From: Rhizophagus sp. LPA8_4_AMF | Lineage: Eukaryota > Glomeromycota > Glomeromycetes > Glomerales > Glomeraceae | Length of the DNA: 31,955 bases | Assembly (NCBI GenBank): GCA_021464525.1 | Contig: JADRCO010000516.1 | Span: 1 to 31,955, forward strand | Reading direction: 5' to 3' | Part shown: positions 1 to 9,076 of the stretch, piece by piece | How positions within the stretch are numbered: position 1 is the stretch's first letter | Layout: every line of letters starts with the position of its first letter | The notes under the pieces: model-generated | What the model was told of the DNA's origin: nothing | The model's input: the letters and a program-made list of their open reading frames with translations, nothing else | The model's database searches: none | Made by a program: the position numbers and the translations under genes

Positions 1-13
1 ATTGTTATTGATT

Positions 14-184
14 CTATACAGTATAGTTTTAGGGTTAGGGTTAGGCAAAAAAAGAGTTAGAATTAGAATTAGGGTTAGTATTAGGGTTTGGATTAGGGTT
101 AGGATTAATTAGGATTAGGTTTAGGAATTTAGATTAGGATTTGGGTTAAAAATTATTAGAATTTAAAGTAACTATACAGTATAG
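14..184. repeat. Palindrome pair CTATACAGTATAG bounding the array
   Basis: The identical 13-mer CTATACAGTATAG (arms CTATAC/GTATAG around one A) is at 14-26 and 172-184, immediately outside the telomere-like repeats. As each copy is its own reverse complement apart from the central base, the pair could be short terminal repeats of a small element carrying the array. This is inference; no target duplication was seen. Confidence 0.5.
27..160 (+). repeat. Degenerate telomere-like TTAGGG array
   Basis: The stretch is made of perfect and decayed TTAGGG-like units (TTAGGG, TTAGAA, TTAGTA, TTAGGA, TTTAGG). The array is not a clean terminal telomere. The G-rich strand reads rightward into the window, whereas a chromosome end at the left edge would show CCCTAA on this strand. 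It is therefore best read as an interstitial telomere-like array. A 13-base palindrome, CTATACAGTATAG, lies on each side (14-26 and 172-184). Confidence 0.75.
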
Positions 185-266
185 ATAAAAATTATACTAT
201 ATAAAAATAAAAAAACTATACCATACATACAACGAAGGTTATATCATACTCATTATCTATATACTC

Positions 267-628
267 TCAAGAAAATAGCACCTGACCGGTCAAGAAGAAT
301 ACATTTGCAGCTTGAATGGATGTTTCACGAAATGCCTTCATACCAAAGAGCTCGTTCACTGAAGTGAACCGTGATATGCTTTTTCTCGTGGATCATTGCA
401 TTGGTTTTCAAGCCCCATCGAAGCATGAACAAAGTTATCAATCCAAGGCATATTTTTTCGATCATATTCTAGTACTTCATGAACTTCATCAACTACGAGA
501 CCTTGACGTACAAGTTCTTGTAGTTCCGTAGCCGTTACTATAAGGCTTCCGGACTGGGTCTCCTCGGCTGATACTGGAGTTGCGGATTGTGTGGATTGAA
601 TACGTCTTTTATTCTTTTTACGAACCAT
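267..628 (-). pseudogene. Small basic unknown protein, frameshifted near its 3' end
   Basis: A minus-strand reading frame starts at an ATG at 626-628 (MVRKKNKRR...), has a Ser/Thr-rich N-terminus, and continues with coding-like sequence (ELQELVRQGLVVDEVHEVL). It stops at about 356 after HGSLQ. A second coding-like frame (NELFGMKAFRETSIQAANVF) takes over at once and runs to a stop at 267-269. Loss of one base near 358 would explain the change of frame, so this is probably a broken copy, or an assembly error, of a protein of about 120 residues. I do not recognise the family. The repeat-rich setting suggests a transposon-derived or multicopy gene, but no transposase or reverse-transcriptase motif is visible. 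Confidence 0.45.
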
Positions 629-661
629 ACTTACTCTTGACTCTAGAAGAGTGAATTCAAA

Positions 662-745
662 TTTTTGAGGAATAAATGACTGCGGATATAGTGACGTAGT
701 TACTGCGGAGAAGTTTAATGATGACGTACTTACTGCGCATAATAT
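662..745. promoter_or_regulatory. Spaced repeats of TGACGTA-TTACTGCG upstream of the 267-628 frame
   Basis: Two 20-base units at 691-710 and 721-740, 30 bases apart, share TGACGTA(G/C)TTACTGCG. A partial third copy (TGACTGCGG) lies at 678. They sit directly upstream of the minus-strand start at 628. TGACGT is the core of CRE/ATF-type sites in general, so a regulatory role is possible but unproven. A CACGTG hexamer lies further out at 756-761. Confidence 0.3.
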
Positions 746-859
746 CTAAGCCACCCACGTGATTCGAAAAAAAAGAAATACGATTTCGCAATAATTCAAT
801 CAATGCGAATAATTGATTCGCCCAATAATTCTTCTAGGCAGTTACCGGAGAGATAATAG

Positions 860-1070
860 GACTCATCATTGGTGAGACTTTCCTTTCATATCTCCGTCAC
901 GATAATAATAACCTCTATCGCATCCACCATATTCATCATATCCACCGTATCCATTAATATATCCATCATCTATCTCAACCTATTTTTCCCGAATAACACG
1001 AGATGTTTCTAGTTCTAAGAGTTTCTTGCGCATGTTATCTTGTATTATACCTATCTTAGATTTCCTGCTG
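860..1070 (-). pseudogene. Decayed Gly/Tyr/Asp-rich reading frame
   Basis: On the minus strand one frame reads IIQDNMRKKLLELETSRVIR and then, after a stop codon (TAG), a Gly/Tyr-rich stretch with motifs such as GYGGYDEY and GYYYRDGD, ending at a stop near 865. Another stop lies just upstream of the helical part. An amphipathic helix followed by a GY-rich tail in one frame, broken by stops, is typical of a decayed copy of a low-complexity protein gene. It may be an upstream part of the same unit as the broken frame at 267-628. I could not name the family. Confidence 0.35.
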
Positions 1071-1327
1071 ACTAGATTTTATCCCTGACTTCATCCATGT
1101 AATAAATCACCTTGGTTAATCTCTATGAAACACGTGGACATACACAAAAAATTATATAATAGTATATTTAGACTGCAAATAAGCAATAATTTTTTATTCT
1201 TGCATTAATAAAATATATGTTTCATGATAATACATTTATAAAGCTAAAAATTCGAGTTATATCATAAAAATATTAGCATAAAATAATTGAGGTAATTTTT
1301 TTTTAAAGAAATTTATAGTATACGAAG

Positions 1328-1981
1328 CTAGATATTAAAAACGAGAGAATGTACTTCTAGATCCGCTGAACGTTCACTAACTCTGGTGGCACGGTAGCAA
1401 TACCCAACATCGGGCACATTTGGATTAACTCGATCATGCCTGCACCTATATTTGAAAAAGTTAAAAACATTGCAAATATTTCTAGAAAATAATAATAATA
1501 AAACTTAACACCAACCAAAGTGGTAGACTATTTACACAGTTAGTAAGCTGTCGTCCACTTCTGAAGGAGAAAATTACGTTGGAATTAAATTCATTGGTGC
1601 CTCCATTTGTCATAATGTGGTTAATTAACGAACGCTAAACAATTTTGTACATATTAGTTTAAATTAACAAACAATAAATAACAAACAATGTAAAAATACC
1701 TCCGTTTGGTCTCTAACATTTCTGGGAAAGGGAACTGTCCACTTAATGATGATGATAGGATCATCAATACACATATTTTCAATAACTTCGAGGACCATGT
1801 CTGCGTTCTCTTTTATAACATCGGGAATATCCCTTAAACCTAAATGGTGTTAAGATGAATTTCTGAACTTTTCATTTATTTGTATCATTTAATACTCACC
1901 CAAGGAAAACATTTTTGCAAGTTTTTTTACAGTGTTTACACTGTTTTTGCTGTCTTCAGTATTCAAACTCATGGAACTCAT
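1328..1981 (-). CDS. Small four-exon hypothetical protein (about 152 aa)
   Basis: The start codon at 1979-1981 has a good context (CCACCATGAG). Exons, in coding order, are 1981-1900, 1839-1700, 1634-1516 and 1445-1328. Phases agree throughout. Introns 1 and 2 have good GT-AG ends (GTGAGT...TAG, GTATTT...TAG). Intron 3 uses a weaker GTTGGT donor, chosen because the adjacent GTGTTA donor gives an immediate stop. The protein starts MSSMSLNTEDSKNSVNTVKK and is polar and helical at first. It then has a hydrophobic DDPIIIIKWTVPFPRN segment and ends in a charged tail (HDRVNPNVPDVGY). I recognise no domain. Four exons with matching phases make a real gene likely, but the third donor and the C-terminus are uncertain. 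Confidence 0.55.
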
Positions 1982-1989
1982 GGTGGAAT

Positions 1990-3020
1990 AGGTGGAATAT
2001 AAACTAACAAGTAAGAGTTTTACTGATTAAGAACCTATGGTATTATTTATATTGATTAACCACGTGCGCGTTTACGCGTTTTGAGATCGTGATCACTGAT
2101 CTAGATATATTAACAGATGATGTTTAATACGAGCGATAAGCTGATAAAAAAAAATAGATAGATATTTTTGCATCGCTTAGGTTAAACGTAGAGTTACATA
2201 TACTTATACAATTAGAATTATACTTAATTTTATAATATATATTGGTTAGATTACATGATATAGTGTAATTAATATAATAATAAATAATATATTTTTTTTT
2301 ATTAAAAATATATTTTTTTTTTTACCAAGAATAAATTTCATGTATAGAAACCTTTTCATTTAATAGGTAAGATAAATATTTTTTTTCTATTTAACAATAA
2401 GGTATTATGTATCAAAGACTTATAAGAATATTTACGCCTAAGCTTTTATTCATCACTATAAGTTTTGCATCAGTAGATACGTAAATCTTGTAGTCCCAGA
2501 ATTTCATGTGGCTAGTCAAATTAAGGTTAATACAGGAGTATAATTATACCACATAAACTATATAACCTTTTATTTTATACAGTATATCATATACAGGAAC
2601 CATTAGAGCATCTGAAGCATTATAATCATGAAAAAGCCACTAAAAAACATATCTCTAAAAAAACATCATTAAATTTATTGTAAATATTACAAATTTTGAT
2701 TTATTCTATGATGTATTTTAATTGCAAATTTTTTACATTTTAATTAAAATAATTATATGATCATGTTACATCCAGTCCATTATATACAACATAACAGAGA
2801 ATTAAAACATTTTCGTAAGTATTGTTATGTACCTCATGATCGTATGATACCTTCATCAAATATACATAGTATGAAAATTGAAAAAACTGAATAAAAATAT
2901 TATTATTATATTTATATATTACAATATATTATACGAAATAAAAATTTAACAAATTGTTTTTTTTTTCTTATAAAAATAATAAATAAATTCTGACAAAATT
3001 TTTCATCATAACTAATTCTG
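1990..3020. other. AT-rich gene-free stretch with CACGTG box
   Basis: No coding frame of interest was found. A CACGTGCG motif at 2061-2068 lies about 80 bases upstream of the start of the small minus-strand gene and could be an E-box in its promoter. The rest is long A and T runs. Confidence 0.5.
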
Positions 3021-3021
3021 A

Positions 3022-3661
3022 AGGATATTGAACTTACTGATCTACAAAGACATCTTACCAATTCATGATCTTTTGAAATATCATGTAGTTCCTAAAGTGA
3101 AACTTAAAACTAATTTACCACAAAAATTAAATTTTCAAATTGATTCAATATTGATTGAGTCAAATCGTATTCCTCTTTTACTTCATGGATTGATAAGAAA
3201 GTTTCATCACATTATATAAAAAATTTTCCTTACGATTTCAAGTATTATATTGCTCAAGTCAGGATGGAGTTGATATTAATTCCTTTCATAAAAATTGGGA
3301 CAATAAAGTAGCTACTATTTGGATAGCAAAAATTAAAGATTCAACACAATTAATTAGAGGATATAATCCACTTAATTGAGATAATAGTCATCCTCGTTGG
3401 GAGGCTACAGGATATAGCTTTATTTTTAATTTTATCAATGGAGGAAATATTTCTACTTCAAAATTAGGTTATGTTAAGAAACAAGAACGTGCTGTTTTAT
3501 GTCAGTATAATTTTGGTCCAACTATGAGTAATATATAGAACTGTACTAATAATAATTGGTCTAATAAAGATCATGGTTATAGAGATGTCTATCCAAACAT
3601 AGGAATTCCAGAAAGTTTTGAAGTAGAAGATTATGAAGTATTTCAAGTAATTGAAAAGTAA
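3022..3661 (+). pseudogene. Truncated TLDc-domain fragment, duplicate of the 4634-5407 TLDc region
   Basis: The sequence follows the TLDc part of the neighbouring gene almost base for base: DIL(P)...HDLL.YH.VP, then the central SSQDGVD.NSFHKN, the IWIAKIK block, and the C-terminal PNIGIPE.F.VEDYEVFQVI with the same TAA ending. It lacks the whole BTB half and starts abruptly within the linker. It is broken by stop codons (TGA at PLN*, TAG at SNI*) and by frame changes after about 3219. TLDc domains are linked in other eukaryotes to oxidative-stress protection and V-ATPase regulation. This copy cannot make a full domain. Position and similarity point to a tandem duplication followed by decay. 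Confidence 0.85.
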
Positions 3662-3936
3662 TTCTTTAAAAAAAAAAAGCTATATTTTTAAATAAAGAAT
3701 TTATCATTAATACATAGATATTGAATTAACATACATTCTATTTATAAACAAATCTTTGAAAGAGTGTGAATTAAATTAATACATATAAATTATCTTTCAT
3801 GAAACTTTGTTGATCTAACAAATACGCAGTAATTTATTTAGAAATTTAAGGTTACACGATCGTCATAATAAATATAAAATTAAGGATTCGATTCCAAACT
3901 TTAAATTTACTACTTTTCTTACTATTACGATAAACA

Positions 3937-5407
3937 ATGTCTTTAAAATTTTGGGCAGAGTTATCTAGTGATTACAAAAAACTTTTTGAAACAGAAATTG
4001 GATATGACGTTATTATTTATGCTGGAGAAGAACAAAATATTAAAGAAATTCATGCTCATTCAAATGTTTTGTATGCTAGGTCTCAATATTTTCGTACTAC
4101 ATTTTCTTAATGAATGGGCTGAAAAAAGAGATGGAAAATTTATTATTAGAAAACCAAATATTTCGCCTCAATTATTTAATATCATTCTTAGGTAAAATAT
4201 GTTGTTAAATAAATTTAAAATTTATATAATATTTAACTATTAATTATATTGTTAGGTTTATTTATTGTGGAAATATTGAATTGAAGAATTTACAAGGCTC
4301 TGAAGTATTAAAGTTATTGATAGCTGTGGATGAACTAAATATCAATTCGTTAGTTTCTCACATTCAAGAATTTTTAATTGATCATCAAACCCGAATTTTT
4401 ACAACAAAATCCAACCGGAATACTTGAAATTATTTATCAACATGAAACATTTATGGATTTATGGAATTTTTTTCTTGAAAAAATTTGCGAAGAACCTAAA
4501 ATTTTATTCAGTTCTGAAAATTTTATTAATTTAAAAGCTCCTTTATTGGAATTAATTAAAAAGAGATGACTTAAATATGGATGAAATTGAAATTTGGGAG
4601 TATTTATTAAAATGGTGTTTTGCCCAATAAAGTATGAAGAATGATCCAACAAAATGGAATAAAGATGATATTATAAGAGTTGAAAGAGAAATATATAGAT
4701 TTGTTCCTTTAATCCGATTCTATGATATTGATCCTACTGATTTCTTTTACAAAGTTTATTGTTACAAAGACATCTTACCGCAAGATTTAATTCATGATCT
4801 TTTGGAATATCATATAGTTCCTAACATAAAGCCTAAAGTTAATTTACCACATTCAAGAATGCCAAATTTAAAAATCCCACTCAATTCAACTTTAATTAAA
4901 TCAAATCATTTTCCTCTTTTTGCTTCGTGGATTGATAAAAAAGATACTTCACATTATAATAGAAAAAATAATCCCTATGATTTTACTAAGTTATTATATC
5001 GCTCAAGTCAAGATGGAGTTGATACTAATTCTTTTCATAAAAATTGTGACAATAAAGGAGCTACTATTTGGATAGCAAAAATTAAAAATTCAACACAATT
5101 AATTGGAGGGTATAATCCACTTAATTGGGATGGAAGTCATTCTCATTGGGATGCTACAGAAGATAGCTTTATTTTTAATTTTACAGATGGAGAAAATATT
5201 TCTACTTCAAAAGTCAGTTATGTTAAGAAACAAGATCGTGCTGTTTGGAGTAGTTATGAATTTGGTCCAACTATGAGTAATATATACAATTATAACAATA
5301 ATTGGTCTAATATAGAACGTGGCCATGGTGATAACTATCCAAACATAGGAATTCCAGAAAATTTTAAAGTAGAAGATTATGAAGTATTTCAAGTAATTGG
5401 AAAGTAA
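3937..5407 (+). pseudogene. BTB-TLDc protein gene, disrupted by three +1 frameshifts and a stop
   Basis: The gene starts at ATG 3937 (MSLKFWAELSSDYKKLFETE). The BTB/POZ part includes YDVIIYAGE, IHAHSNVLYARSQYF and, after a shift, NEWAEKRDGKFIIRKPNISP. A GT-AG intron at 4192-4255 joins ILR to FIYCG. A BACK-like helical linker follows, and then a complete TLDc domain (SSQDGVDTNSFHK, IWIAKIK, GPTMSNIY, VEDYEVFQVIGK) to TAA 5405-5407. Three frame changes each fit one extra base in a short homopolymer (T at 4107-4108, C at 4390-4392, A at 4558-4562). A TAA at 4628-4630 then interrupts the frame. BTB domains recruit cullin-3 ligases in general; BTB-TLDc genes are numerous in Rhizophagus. The very good conservation suggests recent inactivation, or partly assembly error. 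Confidence 0.85.
4634..5407 (+). CDS. TLDc-domain open frame remaining from the broken BTB-TLDc gene
   Basis: This 257-residue frame begins at an in-frame ATG (MKNDPTKWNKDDI) six bases after the TAA that ends the BTB/linker part. It contains the end of the linker helices and the whole TLDc domain. It could be translated alone only if transcription or re-initiation starts here. No separate promoter is evident. It is more likely the 3' half of the disrupted gene, yet it is intact and free of lesions, unlike the duplicate at 3022-3661. Confidence 0.6.
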   Translation: MKNDPTKWNKDDIIRVEREIYRFVPLIRFYDIDPTDFFYKVYCYKDILPQDLIHDLLEYHIVPNIKPKVNLPHSRMPNLKIPLNSTLIKSNHFPLFASWIDKKDTSHYNRKNNPYDFTKLLYRSSQDGVDTNSFHKNCDNKGATIWIAKIKNSTQLIGGYNPLNWDGSHSHWDATEDSFIFNFTDGENISTSKVSYVKKQDRAVWSSYEFGPTMSNIYNYNNNWSNIERGHGDNYPNIGIPENFKVEDYEVFQVIGK

Positions 5408-5860
5408 TTCAACATCTGAAAAACATTTCAATATCAATAATAACAATTTCTGTGACCTAAGCAATAAAACTTCATTAGTAATAAAACGAATAAAGTATTA
5501 TATAATTTTCAATAAAATGTTTTACATGTGCTGTATATAGATTATTATTTTAGTAAATACTATGTGTACGCGATGATTGATAGTAATCGTTAGTTCTGAG
5601 GCGAACAATGAAAAATCATGATTATGTTTTCGCTTAATAAAAAGAAATATACAGTATGAGAATACCTGTATGTGCATTATAAAACTTCCTTCCAAACTTT
5701 GTAAAAAAATTTGTATTGATAATTTTTGCAATTTTTTGCAAATTTCAACGAAATAATTTTCTTACAATGAGACTTCATTGACGTCTACGTATAAAGATAA
5801 AGGGTTGCGCAATATTTTATAACAGGAATAGAAACTAAATTAGTGTATTATTAAATACTA
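5408..5860. other. Gene-free AT-rich stretch
   Basis: No supported coding frame, repeat or RNA gene was found here; the short frames lack coding character. Confidence 0.4.
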
Positions 5861-6127
5861 TTGAAGAATAACGATTGGAGAATCTGGTACCGTATAGTGC
5901 TGTATACGTGCAGGACCCTCGAGGTATGCACTACGGAAAACATCTGCCACAATACAACAACTGATGTGCTAAAAGAACTTGTTAATATATTAAATATTGC
6001 GGATGATATACCAGTAGGTTCATCGATAATATATTTTAAGAGTGAAGGTAAGAAAATAAAGACGTCGACAAGACACTTTAAGAAATTTGACATCGATAGA
6101 TTAAGAAATTTATTAACACTAAATTAA
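5861..6127 (+). pseudogene. Open frame without ATG, possible exon or remnant
   Basis: An 88-codon open frame ends in TAA at 6125-6127 and has balanced, coding-like composition (DVLKELVNILNIADDIPVGS, RHFKKFDIDRLRNLLTLN). It contains no ATG and its first codon is TTG. A stop lies just upstream, and no clear splice acceptor gives a longer protein. It may be the last exon or a 5'-truncated relic of a repeat-borne gene. The family is unrecognised. Confidence 0.3.
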
Positions 6128-6429
6128 TAGGTATTACTAGTAATAGTTTTTTTAAGTTGTGTTTATTGGAAAATTGTACTTGTATGTAATTAATTAATGA
6201 TTACATTTAAACTATATACTATAGTGATAGTTTCTCACTTTCTCTGATCGGTTTCATAAGAATTTTAACCCATAAAATTAATATTTTATTAATTTCTTGC
6301 TTTAGTCATATAGGTTTTCCAATTTTTAGCCGACTTGCGTAACCATATTTTTAAAATTAAATTTGTTAATAATTTGTAAGATCAATTAAGTTTATATTCC
6401 TGCTACCGATTTGAACAACTTATGAAATT

Positions 6430-7345
6430 CTTTGAATGCCGAACCAATTAGGGAAAGCCGGAAAGGTCCCGGTTCTGATACCTGGTTCAATTTGATGGAC
6501 AATGGCACAAGAACTACTGTAATCGGACAAAAAGAAAAATTATGAAAGAAAAAAATAAAAAATACGAAGCGATTTAATCAATCGATTCGTTTTGTTAGTA
6601 TAATTCTTTTTTTTTTTATTCAAATGCATTTTAAAGATTTAATATTATTATTACAGTATTAATCGGTTGGTAACACTAGTCCTGGACGGTTACGGCACAT
6701 TTCGCCGAAGAGATGTTTCGCTGAAAGAACGTTTCACTGAAAATGCATTTTATCCATTTCGCCGAATGGAAAATGGTAGCAATTAACATTTTTATAAAAA
6801 ATATTCAACGCGCAATGTAAATAAAAAATAAATTATTTTTAGATGTCTTTTTTTCCAGGATACTATCACTTTAACATTCAAGTAACTGATATTAATTGTT
6901 AAGCAATAAATAAATAACCTTATTTTCTGGAAACATTTATTCACGAAAAATAAGTAAAAAAAAGATTAATGTATTATAAACAACGAGATAAGTATAATAA
7001 AAACTAGATTTTCTATCATCTAATTCAAAATTTTTTTCTAGATAATAATATAGATTTCTTTTATGTATTTAGTATAAAAACAATAAATATTAACCAAATG
7101 GAATAAATAATTTTTCGGCGAAATGTCCATTCGGTAAAATGGCTTCGGCAAAATGGAATTCGGTGAAGGTGAAATGGTCCTTCGGCGAAACATCCCTTCG
7201 GCAAAATGGCTTCGGCGAAATGAATTTCGGCGCAAAGTCCCGTCCTGGACTATCGACTCGGGATCAATTTAGGACCTTGTTCTAGACCGTTTTGGTCCTG
7301 GTTCTGCAACCAGTTCTTTAAGTCTGTCCGGTCAAGAAGACTAAC
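6430..7345. repeat. Remnants of an older GGTCC/GGTTC-rich repeat split by a later insertion
   Basis: GC-richer flanks at about 6440-6500 (GGTCCCGGTTCTG, CCTGGTTC) and 7250-7345 (GGACC, GGTCCTGGTTCTG, CCAGTTC) share short words and surround the GCCGAA foldback element. They look like the two halves of an older repeat interrupted by that insertion. The right flank also shares CCGGTCAAGAAGA with 286-298. Confidence 0.35.
6688..7242. mobile_element. Foldback (MITE-like) element with inverted GCCGAA arrays, copy 1
   Basis: The left arm carries units of the type ATTTCGCCGAAG, and the right arm carries an array of the reverse complement (CTTCGGCGAAAT) at about 7110-7230 with a period near 20 bases. 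The element is bounded by the 8-base direct repeat TCCTGGAC (6680-6687 and 7243-7250), a likely target-site duplication. The left tip GGTTACGGCACATTTCGCC matches the outer tip of copy 2 at 28342. The interior is AT-rich and non-coding. Arg/Phe-rich frames in the arms (for example 7038-7235 minus) are by-products of the repeat. The 8-base duplication would fit a hAT-type transposase acting in trans. Confidence 0.75.
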
Positions 7346-7472
7346 ATATTCCTAAAACCAATATAATATTTTTTGCATTTTCGAAAGGAATCATTTACAG
7401 AACTTCAGTTATCAAAATGAGCGAAGATCAAATTAACGGAAATTTTAATAATATCTGAAGTATCATAAGATA

Positions 7473-7550
7473 GTGCGAGCAGCGTGACTCGAACACACGT
7501 GGCACCCCTTCTCGCGAAGTTACGGGTCATATTACCGAGTTCCTTCAAGA
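7473..7550 (-). rRNA. Fragment of organelle-type large-subunit rRNA (probable NUMT)
   Basis: On the minus strand the sequence reads GAAGGAACTCGGTAATATGA and, next to it, CCCGTAACTTCGCGAGAAGG and GGTGCC. This is the highly conserved part of bacterial and organellar 23S-like rRNA with the order GGAACTCGGCAA - CCGTAACTTCGGGAGAAGG. The match covers under 100 bases and stops on both sides in AT-rich nuclear sequence. It is a non-functional fragment, most simply a piece of mitochondrial rnl inserted in the nucleus. The other possible source is an endobacterium. Confidence 0.65.
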
Positions 7551-7693
7551 TCATACTTTATACTTTCCAAAAGAAGTGTTTCATCAATATAGCATTATAA
7601 AATTAATAATATAGATAGTAAAATAGATAATAAACAGACATTGCTCAATAAAAGAATCAGATCATACAGCTGGATTTGAAGTAGACAAAAAAA

Positions 7694-8040
7694 TTAGGAA
7701 TTTTGAAAGAGAAATATCTTAAATATAAACGTAATCACACATAATAGTCCTAAATCCAATTCATCCCTGCAATTGGGATGTCCAATTTTTTGCGATTTTG
7801 GGGTGGTCAAAGGGTGGTTGCAATTTTTGATAAAATTTTCACGATTTTCACGATATTTATATTTGATTGGATGGCTGGATAACCATGTGATTATGATTTT
7901 GTGGCCAAAATAATAATTCCGGTGGTCAAAGTGGCGCTCTACAGCAATGATGTGGCGGGACAGGTCCCACAAAAATTTGACGTCCAATTTCAATTGTCCC
8001 GTCCTTTCCGTCCAAGTTATTGTCCCAATTTATTAATATT
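7694..8040 (-). repeat. Probable multicopy repeat with a 99-codon open frame
   Basis: The stretch is GC-richer than its surroundings and contains near-repeats such as GGGACAGGTCCCA, TTGTCCCGTCC and TCCAAGTTATTGTCCC. A minus-strand open frame (FDHRNYYFGHKIIITWLSSH) crosses it. From memory, similar peptide strings recur in predicted Rhizophagus proteins, which would make this a repeat-derived frame rather than a functional gene; I could not check this here. Confidence 0.35.
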
Positions 8041-8125
8041 ATATACTCAATAATATATTCTCATACGAAATTTTGTCCTGGGCATCAACAACCAAGGGCA
8101 TGTCTCAGTCCCAGTCACGACAATT

Positions 8126-8154
8126 TTGGCTGAAATTGCGTTAATTTCAGCCAA
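8126..8154. repeat. Perfect 12-bp hairpin
   Basis: TTGGCTGAAATT (8126-8137) and AATTTCAGCCAA (8143-8154) are perfect reverse complements around the 5-base loop GCGTT. A near-palindrome, TCGCGAATTTGCGA, follows at once at 8155-8168. The pair could be the centre or end of a small inverted-repeat element. Confidence 0.6.
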
Positions 8155-8540
8155 TCGCGAATTTGCGAAAAAAAAAATCACGCGCGATTTTTCCCTAAGG
8201 ATACAAATTATAATTTTGACCTTATTTATCGTAAAGTAGTGATGGTACGACTATGGTACGTCCAATTATATTCAAGATATATATGCAGGACAAGGAGCTA
8301 AATATAATCCCGAAATTGAAAATCCGGACACAAAATCCGAAATTCAATATTCCGATAGAACAAAATCCTGAAATCTAATATCTTACGAAAAAACTAAATA
8401 ACCTAATACTCAAATTCAGTGTAGCCATTCAAAGTAAAAGTAAATTTCTATTCAGTTCATATCACTCTGCAAAATTGTATATCACTTTGCAAATTTATTC
8501 AATTTCAGAAAAATGCATTTAATTTTTGTCACTTTTGGAG

Positions 8541-8680
8541 AGTATTGCTAAATATCACCGCTAGTGATTGTCTCCATACCAGAATTAGTGTAGAATTTTG
8601 GGCAGAATTAAAAATGTCATGAAACTCTGCCCGTTAATATTTACTAATGCTGGTGCGGTGAGAATCGATTTAGCAATTCC
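8541..8680. mobile_element. Short foldback element (MITE-like), about 140 bp
   Basis: The two halves are imperfect reverse complements along almost their whole length. ATTGCTAAAT...CACCGC, ACCAGAATTAGT and GGGCAGA on the left match, in inverted order, CTCTGCCC, ACTAATGCTGGT, GCGGTGAGAATCGATTTAGCAAT on the right. The left arm has an extra block of about 16 bases (TAGTGATTGTCTCCAT). No target duplication is obvious. RNA from either strand would fold into a long hairpin. Confidence 0.55.
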
Positions 8681-8689
8681 CAATTAAGT

Positions 8690-9060
8690 GGGAATAGAGA
8701 AATAATTATTCGTGATTAAGACATTTATAATTAATTACGCGCAATATTAAAAGCATTATTTTTATTAATTGAAATATACAACAAATAAATATACTACTAT
8801 CGAAATCATATATTTGATTTGTTACGCGGATTCATATAAAATAGTAGGTGGATGGGCAAGGGATATAACTAATACTTAAACGTTTGTAATCTTACTAGAT
8901 AATTCACTCTTGCCCAAATATAATGACGCTGAAATTATAGACAATTGTTACTTTTTTTATTTTTTTAAAAAAAATTCGACAAATTATAAATTAGTATTAG
9001 AAATTATAATTAATATATTAGATATATAGTAAATAATAATAAATTTATGAAAATTATAAT
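8690..9060. other. AT-rich gene-free stretch downstream of the kinase gene
   Basis: No supported feature was found; it presumably contains the 3' UTR of the minus-strand kinase-Sel1 gene. Confidence 0.35.
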
Positions 9061-9076
9061 TTTATAAGAATGTATT

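Noticed and set aside
1..150. True chromosome end at the left edge
   Set aside because: The repeats are degenerate and in the wrong orientation for a left-hand telomere, with ordinary sequence to their left.
5207..5464. Minus-strand frame opposite the TLDc domain
   Set aside because: Shadow of the TLDc coding sequence.
7038..7235. Minus-strand frame rich in Arg, Phe, Ser and Pro
   Set aside because: It is a translation of the tandem GCCGAA units of foldback copy 1; all three frames give similar low-complexity strings.
6430..7345. Autonomous transposon with transposase
   Set aside because: No frame with a transposase motif exists between the ends; only non-coding foldback sequence is present.
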